Below, piece after piece: positions 35,251-50,500 of a stretch of DNA of 64,000 nt. This DNA is from Lineus longissimus. Taxonomy: Eukaryota > Nemertea > Pilidiophora > Heteronemertea > Lineidae. The position numbers and the translations under genes were made by a program. The first letter of the stretch is position 1. The number at the start of each line of letters is the position of its first letter. Location: contig NC_088322.1 in the NCBI RefSeq assembly GCF_910592395.1, positions 1,180,001 through 1,244,000 on the forward strand, written 5' to 3'. The notes under the pieces are model-generated. The model made no database searches. It was given only the letters and a program-made list of their open reading frames with translations, and was not told the DNA's origin.

Positions 35251-38200
35251 GACACCCGGACACTTAGATACCTAAAAAGAGTGTCCAAGTATCTAGGTAT
35301 CCACACACTTATAGCTCAGTTTCTGAATAGCCTACGAGGACGCTAAGAGCGTGCTCTGACTAAGAGTGCTTCGTGAATACGGCCCTGGACACCCGGACAC
35401 TTAGATACCTAAAAAGAGTGTCCAAGTATCTAGGTATCCACACACTTATAGCTCAGTTTCTGAATAGCCTACGAGGACGCTAAGAGCGTGCTCTGACTAA
35501 GAGTGCTTCGTGAATACGGCCCTGGACACCCGGAGACTTAGATACCTAAAAAGAGTGTCCAAGTATCTAGGTATCCACACACTCATAGCTCAGTTTCTGA
35601 ATAGCCTACGAGGACGCTAAGAGCGTGCTCTGACTAAGAGTGCTTCGTGAATACGGCCCTGGACACCCGGACACTTAGATACCTAAAAAGAGTGTCCAAG
35701 TATCTAGGTATCCACACACTTATAGCTCAGTTTCTGAATAGCCTACGAGGACGCTAAGAGCGTGCTCTGACTAAGAGTGCTTCGTGAATACGGCCCTGGA
35801 CACCCGGACACTTAGATACCTAAAAAGAGTGTCCAAGTATCTAGGTATCCACACACTTATAGCTCAGTTTCTGAATAGCCTACGAGGACGCTAAGAGCGT
35901 GCTCTGACTAAGGGTGCTCCGTGAATACGGCCCTGGACACCCGGACACTTAGATACCTAAAAAGAGTGTCCAAGTATCTAGGTATCCACACACTTATAGC
36001 TCAGTTTCTGAATAGCCTACGAGGATGCTAAGAGCGTGCTCTGACTAAGAGTGCTTCATGAATACGGCCCTGGACACCCGGACACTTAGATACCTAAAAA
36101 GAGTGTCCAAGTATCTAGGTATCCACACACTTATAGCTCAGTTTCTGAAAAGCCTACGAGGACGCTAAGAGCGTGCTCTGACTAAGAGTGCTTCGTGAAT
36201 ACGGCCCTGGACACCCGGACACTTAGATACCTAAAAAGAGTGTCCAAGTATCTAGGTATCCACACACTTATAGCTCAGTTTCTGAAAAGCCTACGAGGAC
36301 ACTAAGAGCGTGCTCTGACTAAGAGTGCTTCGTGAATACGGCCCTGGACACCCGGACACTTAGATACCTAAAAAGAGTGTCCAAGTATCTAGGTATCCAC
36401 ACACTTATAGCTCAGTTTCTGAATAGCCTACGAGGACGCTAAGAGCGTGCTCTGACTAAGAGTGCTTCGTGAATACGGCCCTGGACACCCGGAGACTTAG
36501 ATACCTAAAAAGAGTGTCCAAGTATCTAGGTATCCACACACTCATAGCTCAGTTTCTGAATAGCCTACGAGGACGCTAAGAGCGTGCTCTGACTAAGAGT
36601 GCTTCGTGAATACGCCCTGGACACCCGGACACTTAGATACCTAAAAAGAGTGTCCAAGTATCTAGGTATCCACACACTTATAGCTCAGTTTCTGAATAGC
36701 CTACGAGGACGCTAAGAGCGTGCTCTGACTAAGAGTGCTTCGTAAATACGGCCCAGGACACCCGGACACTTAGATATCTCAAAAGAGTGTCCAAGTATCT
36801 AGGTATCCACACACTTATAGCTCAGTTTCTGAATAGCCTACGAGGACGCTAAGAGCGTGCTCTGACTAAGAGTGCTTCGTGAATACGGCCCTGCACACCT
36901 GGACACTTAGATACCTAAAAAGAGTGTCCAAGTATCTAGGTATCCACACACTTATAGCTCAGTTTCTGAATAGCCTACGAGGACGCTAAGAGCGTGCTCT
37001 GACTAAGAGTGCTTCGTGAATACGGCCCTGGACACCCGGACACTTAAATACCTAAAAAGAGTGTCCAAGTATCTAGGTATCCACACACTTATAGCTCAGT
37101 TTCTGAATAGCCTACGAGGACGCTAAGAGCGTGCTCTGACTAAGAGTGATTCGTGAATACGGCCCTGGACACCCGGACACTTAGATACCTAAAAAGAGTG
37201 TCCAAGTATCTAGGTATCCACACACTCATAGCTCAGTTTCTGAATAGCCTACGAGGACGCTAAGAGCGTGCTCTGACTAAGAGTGCTTCGTAAATACGGC
37301 CCTGGACACCCGGACACTTAGATACCTCAAAAGAGTGTCCAAGTATCTAGGTATCCACACACTTATAGCTCAGTTTCTGAATAGCCTACGAGGACGCTAA
37401 GAGCGTGCTCTGACTAAGAGTGCTTCGTGAATACGGCCCTGCACACCCGGACACTTAGATACCTAAAAAGAGTGTCCAAGTATCTAGGTATCCACACACT
37501 TATAGCTCAGTTTCTGAATAGCCTACGAGGACGCTAAGAGCGTGCTCTGACTAAGAGTGCTTCGTGAATACGGCCCTGGACACCCGGACACTTAGTTACC
37601 TAAAAAGAGTGTCCAAGTATCTAGGTATCCACACACTTATAGCTCAGTTTCTGAATAGCCTACGAGGACGCTAAGAGCGTGCTCTGACTAAGAGTGCTTC
37701 GTGAATACGGCCCTGGACACCCGGACACTTAGATACCTAAAAATAGTGTCCAAGTATCTAGGTATCCACGCACTTATAGCTCAGTTTCTGAATAGCCTAC
37801 GAGGACGCTAAGAGCGTGCTCTGACTGAGAGTGCTTCGTGAATACGGCCCTGGACACCCGGACACTTAAATACCTAAAAAGAGTGTCCAAGTATCTAGGT
37901 ATCCACACACTTATAGCTCAGTTTCTGAATAACCTACGAGGACGCTAAGAGCGTGCTCTGACTAAGAGTGCTTCGTGAATACGGCCCTGCACACCCGGAC
38001 ACTTAGATACCTAAAAAGAGTGTCCAAGTATCTAGGTATCCACACACTCATAGCTCAGTTTCTGAATAGCCTACGAGGACGCTAAGAGCGTGCTCTGACT
38101 AAGAGTGCTTCGTATATACGGCCCTGGACACCCGGACACTTAGATACCTCAAAAGAGTGTCCAAGTATCTAGGTATCCACACACTAATAGCTCAGTTTCT

Positions 38201-38600
38201 GAATAGCCTACAAGGACGCTAAGAGCGTGCTCTGACTAAGAGTGCTTCGTGAATACGGCCCTGCACACCCGGACACTTAGATACCTAAAAAGAGTGTCCA
38301 AGTATCTAGGTATCCACACACTTATAGCTCAGTTTCTGAATAGCCTACGAGGACGCTAAGAGCGTGCTCTGACTAAGAGTGCTTCGTGAATACGACCCTG
38401 GACACCCGGACACTTAGATACCTAAAAAGAGTGTCCAAGTATCTAGGTATCCACACACTTATAGCTCAGTTTCTGAATAGCCTACGAGGACGCTAAGAGC
38501 GTGCTCTGACTAAGAGTGCTTCGTGAATACGGCCCTGGACACCCGGACACTTAGATACCTAAAAAGAGTGTCCAAGTATCTAGGTATCCACACACTTATA
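35251..38600. repeat. Satellite domain with 7-monomer echoes
   Basis: CCCGGAGACTTAG at about 35529 and 36488 and the GAGGATGCT/CTTCATG unit at 35098 and 36057 are both 959 bp (7 monomers) apart. Further variants are CGTAAATACGG with TACCTCAAAAG, CTGCACACCTGG (34836, 36891), CTTAGTTACC (37592) and CTGACTGAGAG (37823). One base is missing in GAATACGCCC at 36613. No genes. Confidence 0.7.
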
Positions 38601-41600
38601 GCTCAGTTTCTGAACAGCCTACGAGGACGCTAAGAGCGTGCTCTGACTAAGAGTGCTTCGTGAATACGGCCCTGCACACCCGGACACTTAGATACCTAAA
38701 AAGAGTGTCCAAGTATCTAGGTATCCACACACTTATAGCTCAGTTTCTGAATAGCCTACGAGGACGCTAAGAGCGTGCTCTGACTAAGAGTGCTTCGTGA
38801 ATACGGCCCTGGACACCCGGACACTTAGATACCTAAAAGAGTGTCCAAGTATCTAGGTATCCACACACTTATAGCTCAGTTTCTGAATAGCCTACGAGGA
38901 CGCTAAGAGCGTGCTCTGACTAAGAGTGCTTCGTGAATACGGCCCTGGACACCCGGACACTTAGATACCTAAAAAGAGTGTCCAAGTATCTAGGTATCCA
39001 CACACTTATAGCTCAGTTTCTGAATAGCCTACGAGGACGCTAAGAGCGTGCTCTGACTAAGAGTGCTTCGTGAATACGGCCCTGGACACCCGGACACTTA
39101 GATACCTAAAAAGAGTGTCCAAGTATCTAGGTATCCACACACTTATAGCTCAGTTTCTGAATAGCCTACGAGGACGCTAAGAGCGTGCTCTGACTAAGAG
39201 TGCTTCGTGAATACGGCCCTGGACACCCGAACACTTAGATACCTAAAAAGAGTGTCCAAGTATCTAGGTATCCACACACTTATAGCTCAGTTTCTGAATA
39301 GCCTACGAGGACGCTAAGAGCGTGCTCTGACTAAGAGTGCTACGTGAATACGGCCCTGGACACCCGGACACTTAGATACCTAAAAAGAGTGTCCAAGTAT
39401 CTAGGTATCCACACAATTATAGCTCAGTTTCTGAATAGCCTACGAGGACGCTAAGAGCGTGCTCTGACTAAGAGTGCTTCGTGAATACGGCCCTGCACAC
39501 CCGGACACTTAGATACCTAAAAAGAGTGTCCAAGTATCTAGGTATCCACACACTTATAGCTCAGTTTCTGAATAGCCTACGAGGATGCTAAGAGCGTGCT
39601 CTGACTAAGAGTGCTTCGTGAATACGGCCCTGGACACCCGGACACTTAGATACCTAAAAAGAGTGTCCAAGTATCTAGGTATCCACACACTGATAGCTCA
39701 GTCTCTGAATAGCCTACGAGGACGCTAAGAGCGTGCTCTGACTAAGAGTGCTTCGTGAATATGGCCCTGGACACCCGGACACTTAGATACCTAAAAAGAG
39801 TGTCCAAATATCTAGGTATCCACACACTTATAGCTCAGTTTCTGAATAGCCTACGAGGATGCTAAGAGCGTGCTCTGACTAAGAGTGCTTCGTGAATACG
39901 GCCCTGGACACCCGGACACTTAGATACCTAAAAAGAGTGTCCAAGTATCTAGGTATCCACACACTGATAGCTCAGTCTCTGAATAGCCTACGAGGACGCT
40001 AAGAGCGTGCTCTGACTAAGAGTGCTTCGTGAATATGGCCCTGGACACCCGGACACTTAGATACCTAAAAAGAGTGTCCAAGTATCTAGGTATCCACACA
40101 CTTATAGCTCAGTTTCTGAACAGCCTACGAGGACGCTAAGAGCGTGCTCTGACTAAGAGTGCTTCGTGAATACGGCCCTGGACACCCGGACACTTAGATA
40201 CCTAAAAAGAGTGTCCAAGTATCTAGGTATCCACACACTCATAGCTCAGTTTCTGAATAGCCTACGAGGACGCTAAGAGCGTGCTCTGACTAAGAGTGCT
40301 TCGTGAATACGGCCCTGGACACCCGGACACTTAGATACCTAAAAAGAGTGTCCAAGTATCTAGGTATCCACACACTTATAGCTCAGTTTCTGAACAGCCT
40401 ACGAGGACGCTAAGAGCGTGCTCTGACTAAGAGTGCTTCGTGAATACGGCCCTGGACACCCGGACACTTAGATACCTAAAAAGAGTGTCCAAGTATCTAG
40501 GTATCCACACACTCATAGCTCAGTTTCTGAAAAGCCTACGAGGACGCTAAGAGCGTGCTCTGACTAAGAGTGCTTCGTAAATACGGCCCTGGACACCCGG
40601 ACACTTAGATACCTCAAAAGAGTGTCCAAGTATCTAGGTATCCACACACTTATAGCTCAGTTTCTGAATAGCCTACGAGGACGCTAAGAGCGTGCTCTGA
40701 CTAAGAGTGCTTCGTGAATACGGCCCTGCACACCCGGACACTTAGATACCTAAAAAGAGTGTCCAAGTATCTAGGTATCCACACACTTATAGCTCAGTTT
40801 CTGAATAGCCTACGAGGACGCTAAGAGCGTGATCTGACTAAGAGTGCTTCGTGAATACGGCCCTGGACACCCGGACACTTAGATACCTAAAAAGAGTGTC
40901 CAAGTATCTAGGTATCCACACACTTATAGCTCAGTTTCTGAATAGCCTACGAGGACGCTAAGAGCGTGCTCTGACTAAGAGTGCTTCGTGAATACGGCCC
41001 TGGACACCCGGACACTTAGATACCTAAAAAGAGTGTCCAAGTATCTAGGTATCCACGCACTTATAGCTCAGTTTCTGAATAGCCTACGAGGACGCTAAGA
41101 GCGTGCTCTGACTAAGAGTGCTTCGTGAATACGGCCCTGGACACCCGGACACTTAGATACCTAAAAAGAGTGTCCAAGTATCTAGGTATCCACACACTTA
41201 TAGCTCAGTTTCTGAATAGCCTACGAGGACGCTAAGAGCGTGCTCTGACTAAGAGTGCTTCGTGAATACGGCCCTGGACACCCGGACACTTAGATACCTA
41301 AAAAGAGTGTCCAAGTATCTAGGTATCCACACACTGATAGCTCAGTCTCTGAATAGCCTACGAGGAAGCTAAGAGCGTGCTCTGACTAAGAGTGCTTCGT
41401 GAATACGGCCCTGCACACCCGGACACTTAGATACCTAAAAAGAGTGTCCAAGTATCTAGGTATCGACACACTTATAGCTCAGTTTCTGAATAGCCTACGA
41501 GGACGCTAAGAGCGTGCTCTGACTAAGAGTGCTTCGTGAATACGGCCCTGGACACCCGGACACTTAGATACCTAAAAAGAGTGTCCAAGTATCTAGGTAT

Positions 41601-43760
41601 CCACACACTTATAGCTCAGTTTCTGAACAGCCTACGAGGACGCTAAGAGCGTGCTCTGACTAAGAGTGCTTCGTGAATACGGCCCTGGACACCCGGACAC
41701 TTAGATACGTAAAAAGAGTGTCCAAGTATCTAGGTATCCACACACTTATAGCTCAGTTTCTGAATAGCCTACGAGGACGCTAAGAGCGTGCTCTGACTAA
41801 GAGTGCTTCGTGAATACGGCCCTGGACACCCGGACACTTAGATACCTAAAAAGAGTGTCCAAGTATCTAGGTATCCACACACTTATAGCTCAGTTTCTGA
41901 ATAGCCTACGAGGACGCTAAGAGCGTGCTCTGACTAAGAGTACTTCGTGAATACGGCCCTGGACACCCGAACACTTAGATACCTAAAAAGAGTGTCCAAG
42001 TATCTAGGTATCCACACACTTATAGCTCAGTTTCTGAATAGCCTACGAGGACGCTAAGACCGTGCTCTGACTAAGAGTGCTACGTGAATACGGCCCTGGA
42101 CACCCGGACACTTAGATACCTAAAAAGAGTGTCCAAGTATCTAGGTATCCACACAATTATAGCTCAGTTTCTGAATAGCCTACGAGGACGCTAAGAGCGT
42201 GCTCTGACTAAGAGTGCTTCGTGAATACGGCCCTGCACACCCGGACACTTAGATACCTAAAAAGAGTGTCCAAGTATCTAGGTATCCACACATTTATAGC
42301 TCAGTTTCTGAATAGCCTACGAGGATGCTAAGAGCGTGCTCTGACTAAGAGTGCTTCGTGAATACGGCCCTGGACACCCGGACACTTAGATACCTAAAAA
42401 GAGTGTCCAAGTATCTAGGTATCCACACACTGATAGCTCAGTCTCTGAATAGCCTACGAGGACGCTAAGAGCGTGCTCTGACTAAGAGTGCTTCGTGAAT
42501 ACGGCCCTGCACACCCGGACACTTAGATACCTAAAAAGAGTGTCCAAGTATCTAGGTATCCACACACTTATAGCTCAGTTTCTGAATAGCCTACGAGGAC
42601 GCTAAGAGCGTGCTCTGACTAAGAGTGCTTCGTGAATACGGCCCTGGACACCCGGACACTTAGATACCTAAAAAGAGTGTCCAAGTATCTAGGTATCCAC
42701 ACACTCATAGCTCAGTTTCTGAATAGCCTACGAGGACGCTAAGAGCGTGCTCTGACTAAGAGTGCTTCGTGAATACGGCCCTGGACACCCGGACACTTAG
42801 ATACCTAAAAAGAGTGTCCAAGTATCTAGGTATCCACACACTTATAGGTCAGTTTCTGAACAGCCTACGAGGACGCTAAGAGCGTGCTCTGACTAAGAGT
42901 GCTTCGTGAATACGGCCCTGCACACCCGGACACTTAGATACCTAAAAAGAGTGTCCAAGTATCTAGGTATCCACACACTTATAGCTCAGTTTCTGAATAG
43001 CCTACGAGGACGCTAAGAGCGTGCTCTGACTAAGAGTGCTTCGTGAATACGGCCCTGGACACCCGGACACTTAGATACCTAAAAGAGTGTCCAAGTATCT
43101 AGGTATCCACACACTTATAGCTCAGTTTCTGAATAGCCTACGAGGACGCTAAGAGCGTGCTCTGACTAAGAGTGCTTCGTGAATACGGCCCTGGACACCC
43201 GGACACTTAGATACCTAAAAAGAGTGTCCAAGTATCTAGGTATCCACACACTTATAGCTCAGTTTCTGAATAGCCTACGAGGACGCTAAGAGCGTGCTCT
43301 GACTAAGAGTGCTTCGTGAATACGGCCCTGGACACCCGGACACTTAGATACCTAAAAAGAGTGTCCAAGTATCTAGGTATCCACACACTTATAGCTCAGT
43401 TTCTGAATAGCCTACGAGGACGCTAAGAGCGTGCTCTGACTAAGAGTGCTTCGTGAATACGGCCCTGGACACCCAAACACTTAGATACCTAAAAAGAGTG
43501 TCCAAGTATCTAGGTATCCACACACTTATAGCTCAGTTTCTGAATAGCCTACGAGGACGCTAAGAGCGTGCTCTGACTAAGAGTGCTACGTGAATACGGC
43601 CCTGGACACCCGGACACTTAGATACCTAAAAAGAGTGTCCAAGTATCTAGGTATCCACACAATTATAGCTCAGTTTCTGAATAGCCTACGAGGACGCTAA
43701 GAGCGTGATCTGACTAAGAGTGCTTCGTGAATACGGCCCTGCACACCCGGACACTTAGAT
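38601..43760. repeat. Satellite domain with 20- and 31-monomer duplications
   Basis: GTGCTACGTG followed by CACACAATTATAG occurs at about 39341, 42081 and 43587. The spacings are 2,740 bp (20 monomers) and 1,506 bp (11 monomers minus a one-base deletion). The A4 variant ACCTAAAAGAGTG occurs at 38831 and 43077, 4,246 bp apart (31 monomers minus that same base). Because the short A-run recurs in a duplicated context, it is inherited and not a sequencing slip. CTGATAGCTCAGTCTCTG marks four monomers (39690, 39963, 41334, 42429). Confidence 0.78.
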
Positions 43761-46700
43761 ACCTAAAAAGAGTGTCCAAGTATCTAGGTATCCACACACT
43801 TATAGCTCAGTTTCTGAATAGCCTACGAGGACGCTAAGAGCGTGCTCTGACTAAGAGTGCTTCGTGAATACGGCCCTGGACACCCAGACACTTCGATACC
43901 TAAAAAGAGTGTCCAAAAATCTAGGTATCCACGCACTTATAGCTCAGTTTCTGAATAGCCTACGAGGACGCTAAGAGCGTGCTCTGACTAAGAGTGCTTC
44001 GTGAATACGGCCCTGCACACCCGGACACTTAGATACCTAAAAAGAGTGTCCAAGTATCTAGGCATCCACACACTTATAGCTCAGTTTCTGAATAGCCTAC
44101 GAGGACGCTAAGAGCGTGCTCTGACTAAGAGTGCTTCGTGAATACGGCCCTGCACACCCGGACACTTAGATACCTAAAAAGAGTGTCAAAGTATCTAGGT
44201 ATCCACACACTTATAGCTCAGTTTCTGAATAGCCTACGAGGACGCTAAGAGCGTGCTCTGACTAAGAGTGCTTCGTGAATACGGCCCTGGACACCCGGAC
44301 ACTAAGATACCTAAAAAGAGTGTCCAAGTATCTAGGTATCCACACACTCATAGCTCAGTTTCTGAATAGCCTAAGAGGACGCTAAGAGCGTGATCTGACT
44401 AAGAGTGCTTCGTGAATACGGCCCTGGACACCCGGACACTTAGATACCTAAAAAGAGTGTCCAAGTATTTAGGTATCCACACACTTATAGCTCAGTTTCT
44501 GAATAGCCTACGAGGACGCTAAGAGCGTGCTCTGACTAAGAGTGCTTCGTGAATACGGCCCTGCACACCCGGACACTTAGATACCTAAAAAGAGTGTCCA
44601 AGTATCTAGGTATCGACACACTTATAGCTCAGTTTCTGAATAGCCTACGAGGACACTAAGAGCGTGCTCTGACTAAGAGTGCTTCGTGAATACGGCCCTG
44701 GACACCCGGACACTTAGATACCTAAAAAGAGTGTTCAAGTATCTAGGTATCCACACACTTATAGCTCAGTTTCTGAATAGCCTACAAGGACGCTAAGAGC
44801 GTGCTCTGACTAAGAGTGCTTCGTGAATACGGCCCTGGACACCCGGACACTTAGATACCTAAAAAGAGTGTCCAAGTATCTAGGTATCCACACACTTATA
44901 GCTCAGTTTCTGAATAGCCTACGAGGACGCTAAGAGCGTGCTCTGACTAAGAGTGCTTCGTGAATACGGCCCTGCACACCCGGACACTTAGATACCTAAA
45001 AAGAGTGTCAAAGTATCTAGGTATCCACACACTTATAGCTCAGTTTCTGAATAGCCTACGAGGACGCTAAGAGCGTGCTCTGACTAAGAGTGCTTCGTGA
45101 ATACGGCCCTGGACACCCGGACACTAAGATACCTAAAAAGAGTGTCCAAGTATCTAGGTATCCACACACTCATAGCTCAGTTTCTGAATAGCCTACGAGG
45201 ACGCTAAGAGCGTGATCTGACTAAGAGTGCTTCGTGAATACGGCCCTGGACACCCGGACACTTAGATACCTCAAAAGAGTGTCCAAGTATCTAGGTATCC
45301 ACACACTTATAGCTCAGTTTCTGAATAGCCTACAAGGACGCTAAGAGCGTGCTCTGACTAAGAGTGCTTCGTGAATACGGCCCTGCACACCCGGACACTT
45401 AGATACCTAAAAAGAGTGTCCAAGTATCTAGGTATCCACACACTTATAGCTCAGTTTCTGAATAGCCTACGAGGATGCTAAGAGCGTGCTCTGACTAAGA
45501 GTGCTTCGTGAATACGGCCCTGGACACCCGGACACTTAGATACCTAAAAAGAGTGTCCAAGTATCTAGGTATCCACACACTTATAGCTCAGTTTCTGAAT
45601 AGCCTACGAGGACGCTAAGAGCGTGCTCTGACTAAGAGTGCTTCGTGAATACGGCCCTGGACACCCGGACACTTAGATACCTAAAAAGAGTGTTCAAGTA
45701 TCTAGGTATCCACACACTTATAGCTCAGTTTCTGAATAGCCTACAAGGACGCTAAGAGCGTGCTCTGACTGAGAGTGCTTCGTGAATACGGCCCTGGACA
45801 CCCGGACACTTAGATACCTAAAAAGAGTGTCCAAGTATCTAGGTATCCACACACTTATAGCTCAGTTTCTGAATAGCCTACGAGGACGCTAAGAGCGTGC
45901 TCTGACTAAGAGTGCTTCGTGAATACGGCCCTGCACACCCGGACACTTAGATACCTAAAAAGAGTGTCAAAGTATCTAGGTATCCACACACTTATAGCTC
46001 AGTTTCTGAATAGCCTACGAGGACGCTAAGAGCGTGCTCTGACTAAGAGTGCTTCGTGAATACGGCCCTGGACACCCGGACACTAAGATACCTAAAAAGA
46101 GTGTCCAAGTATCTAGGTATCCACACACTCATAGCTCAGTTTCTGAATAGCCTACGAGGACGCTAAGAGCGTGATCTGACTAAGAGTGCTTCGTGAATAC
46201 GGCCCTGGACACCCGGACACTTAGATACCTCAAAAGAGTGTCCAAGTATCTAGGTATCCACACACTTATAGCTCAGTTTCTGAATAGCCTACAAGGACGC
46301 TAAGAGCGTGCTCTGACTAAGAGTGCTTCGTGAATACGGCCCTGCACACCCGGACACTTAGATACCTAAAAAGAGTGTCCAAGTATCTAGGTATCCACAC
46401 ACTTATAGCTCAGTTTCTGAATAGCCTACGAGGATGCTAAGAGCGTGCTCTGACTAAGAGTGCTTCGTGAATACGGCCCTGGACACCCGGACACTTAGAT
46501 ACCTAAAAAGAGTGTCCAAGTATCTAGGTATCCACACACTTATAGCTCAGTTTCTGAATAGCCTACGAGGACGCTAAGAGCGTGCTCTGACTAAGAGTGC
46601 TTCGTGAATACGGCCCTGCACACCCGGACACTTAGATACCTAAAAAGATTGTCCAAGTATCTAGGTATCCACACACTTATAGCTCAGTTTCTGAATAGCC

Positions 46701-46930
46701 TACGAGGACGCTAAGAGCGTGCTCTGACTAAGAGTGCTTCGTGAATACGGCCCTGGACACCCGGACACTTAGATACCTAAAAAGAGTGTCCAAGTATCTA
46801 GGTATCCACACACTCATAGCTCAGTTTCTGAATAGCCTACGAGGACGCTAAGAGCGTGCTCTGACTAAGAGTGCTTCGTGAATACGGCCCTGGACACCCG
46901 GACACTTAGATACCTCAAAAGAGTGTCCAA
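43761..46930. repeat. Satellite domain with 6- and 7-monomer cassettes
   Basis: The order GTGTCAAAG, ACTAAGATACC, GTGATCTGAC, TACAAGGACGC is repeated. ACTAAGATACC is at 44301, 45123 and 46082, spaced 822 bp (6 monomers) and 959 bp (7 monomers). GTGTTCAAG is at about 44731 and 45690, also 7 monomers apart. The two later copies share TACCTCAAAAG and GAGGATGCT, absent from the first. Confidence 0.78.
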
Positions 46931-47562
46931 GTATATAGGTATCCACACACTTATAGCTCAGTTTCTGAACAGCCTACGAGGACGCTAAGAGCGTGCTCTG
47001 ACTAAGAGTGCTTCGTGAATACGGCCCTGCACACCCGGACACTTAGATACCTAAAAAGAGTGTCCAAGTATCTAGGTATCCACACACTTATAGCTCAGTT
47101 TCTGAATAGCCTACGATAGACGCTAAGAGCGTGCTCTGACTAAGAGTGCTTCGTGAATACGGCCCAGCACACCCGGACACTTAGATACCTAAAAAGAGTG
47201 TCCAAGTATCTAGGTATCCACACACTTATAGCTCAGTTTCTGAATAGCCTACGAGGACGCTAAGAGCGTGCTCTGACTAAGAGTGCTTCGTGAATACGGC
47301 CCTGGACACCCGGACACTTAGATACCTAAAAAGAGTGTCCAAGTATCTAGGTATCCACACACTTATAGCTCAGTTTCTCAATAGCCTACGAGTACGCTAA
47401 GAGCGTGCTCTGACTAAGAGTGCTTCGTGAATACGACCCTGGACACCCGGACACTTAGATACCTAAAAAGAGTGTCCAAGTATCTAGGTATCCACACACT
47501 TATAGCTCAGTTTCTGAATAGCCTACGAGGACGCTAAGAGCGTGCTCTGACTAAGAGTGCTT

Positions 47563-50500
47563 CGTGAATACGGCCCTGGACACCCGGACACTTAGATACC
47601 TAAAAAGAGTGTCCAAGTATCTAGGTATCCACACACTTATAGCTCAGTTTCTGAATAGCCTACGAGGACGCTAAGAGCGTGCTCTGACTAAGAGTGCTTC
47701 GTGAATACGGCCCTGGACACCCGAACACTTAGATACCTAAAAAGAGTGTCCAAGTATCTAGGTATCCACACACTTATAGCTCAGTTTCTGAATAGCCTAC
47801 GAGGACGCTAAGAGCGTGCTCTGACTAAGAGTGCTACGTGAATACGGCCCTGGACACCCGGACACTTAGATACCTAAAAAGAGTGTCCAAGTATCTAGGT
47901 ATCCACACAATTATAGCTCAGTTTCTGAATAGCCTACGAGGACGCTAAGAGCGTGCTCTGACTAAGAGTGCTTCGTGAATACGGCCCTGCACACCCGGAC
48001 ACTTAGATACCTAAAAAGAGTGTCCAAGTATCTAGGTATCCACACACTTATAGCTCAGTTTCTGAATAGCCTACGAGGACGCTAAGAGCGTGCTCTGACT
48101 AAGAATGCTTCGTGAATACGGCCCTGGACACCCGGACACTTAGATACCTAAAAAGAGTGTCCAAGTATCTAGGTATCCACACACTTATAGCTCAGTTTCT
48201 GAATAGCCTACGAGGACGCTAAGAGCGTGCTCTGACTAAGAGTGCTTCGTGAATACGGCCCTGCACACCCGGACACTTAGATACCTCAAAAGAGTGTCCA
48301 AGTATCTAGGTATCCACACACTTATAGCTCAGTTTCTGAATAGCCTACGAGGACGCTAAGAGCGTGCTCTGACTAAGAGTGCTTCGTGAATACGGCCCTG
48401 GACACCCGGACACTTAGATACCTCAAAAGAGTGTCCAAGTATATAGGTATCCACACACTTATAGCTCAGTTTCTGAACAGCCTACGAGGACGCTAAGAGC
48501 GTGCTCTGACTAAGAGTGCTTCGTGAATACGGCCCTGCACACCCGGACACTTAGATACCTAAAAAGAGTTTCCAAGTATCTAGGTATCCACACACTTATA
48601 GCTCAGTTTCTGAATAGCCTACGAGGACGCTAAGAGCGTGCTCTGACTAAGAGTGCTTCGTGAATACGGCCCAGCACACCCGGACACTTAGATACCTAAA
48701 AAGAGTGTCCAAGTATCTAGGTATCCACACACTTATAGCTCAGTTTCTGAATAGCCTACGAGGACGCTAAGAGCGTGCTCTGACTAAGAGTGCTTCGTGA
48801 ATACGGCCCTGGACACCCGGACACTTAGATACCTAAAAAGAGTGTCCAAGTATCTAGGTATCCACACACTTATAGCTCAGTTTCTGAATAGCCTACGAGG
48901 ACGCTAAGAGCGTGCTCTGACTAAGAGTGCTTCGTGAATACGGCCCTGGACACCCGGACACTTAGATACCTAAAAAGAGTGTCCAAGTATCTAGGTATCC
49001 ACACACTTATAGCTCAGTTTCTGAATAGCCTACGAGGACGCTAAGAGCGTGCTCTGACTAAGAGTGCTTCGTGAATACGGCCCTGCACACCCGGACACTT
49101 AGATACCTAAAAAGAGTGTCCAAGTATCTAGGTATCCACACACGTATAGCTCAGTTTCTGAATAGCCTACGAGGACGCTAAGAGCGTGCTCTGACTAAGA
49201 GTGCTTCGTGAATACGGCCCTGGACACCCGAACACTTAGATACCTAAAAAGAGTGTCCAAGTATCTAGGTATCCACACACTTATAGCTCAGTTTCTGAAT
49301 AGCCTACGAGGACGCTAAGAGCGTGCTCTGACTAAGAGTGCTACGTGAATACGGCCCTGGACACCCGGACACTTAGATACCTAAAAAGAGTGTCCAAGTA
49401 TCTAGGTATCCACACAATTATAGCTCAGTTTCTGAATAGCCTACGAGGACGCTAAGAGCGTGCTCTGACTAAGAGTGCTTCGTGAATACCGCCCTGGACA
49501 CCCGGACACTTAGATACCTAAAAAGGGTGTCCAAGTATCTAGGTATCCACACACTTATAGCTCAGTTGCTGAATAGCCTACGAGGACGCAGTGTCCAAGT
49601 ATCTAGGTATCCACACACTTATAGCTCAGTTTCTCAATAGCCTACGAGGATGCTAAGAGCGTGCTCTGACTAAGAGTGCTTCGTGAATACGGCCCTGGAC
49701 ACCCGGACACTTAGATACCTAAAAAGAGTGTCCAAGTATCTAGGTATCCACACACTTATAGCTCAGTTTCAGAATAGCCTACGAGGACGCTAAGAGCGTG
49801 CTCTGACTAAGTGTGCTTCGTGAATACCGCCCTGGACACCCGGACACTTAGATACCTAAAAAGGGTGTCCAAGTATCTAGGTATCCACACACTTATAGCT
49901 CAGTTGCTGAATAGCCTACGAGGACGCTAAGAGCGTGCTCTGACTAAGAGTGCTTCGTGAATACGGCCCTGGACACCCGGACACTTAGATACCTAAAAAG
50001 AGTGTCCAAGTATCTAGGTATCCACACACTTATAGCTCAGTTTCTAAATAGCCTACGAGGACGCTAAGAGCGTGCTCTGACTAAGAGTGCTTCGTGAATA
50101 TGGCCCTGGACAACCGGACACTTTGATACCTAAAAAGAGTGTCCAAGTATCTAGGTATCCACACACTTATAGCTCAGTTTCTGAATAGCCTACGAGGACG
50201 CTAAGAGCGTGCTCTGACTAAGAATGCTTCGTGAATATGGCCCTGGACACCCGGACACTTAGATGCCTAAAAAGAGTGTCCAAGTATCTAGGTATCCACA
50301 CACTTATAGCTCAGTTTCTCAATAGCCTACGAGGTCGCTAAGAGCGTGCTCTGACTAAGAGTGCTTCGTGAATACGGCCATGGACACCCGGACACTTAGA
50401 TACCTAAAAAGAGTGTCCAAGTATCTAGGTATCCACACACTTATAGCTCAGTTTCAGAATAGCCTACGAGGACGCTAAGAGCATGCTCTGACTAAGAGTG

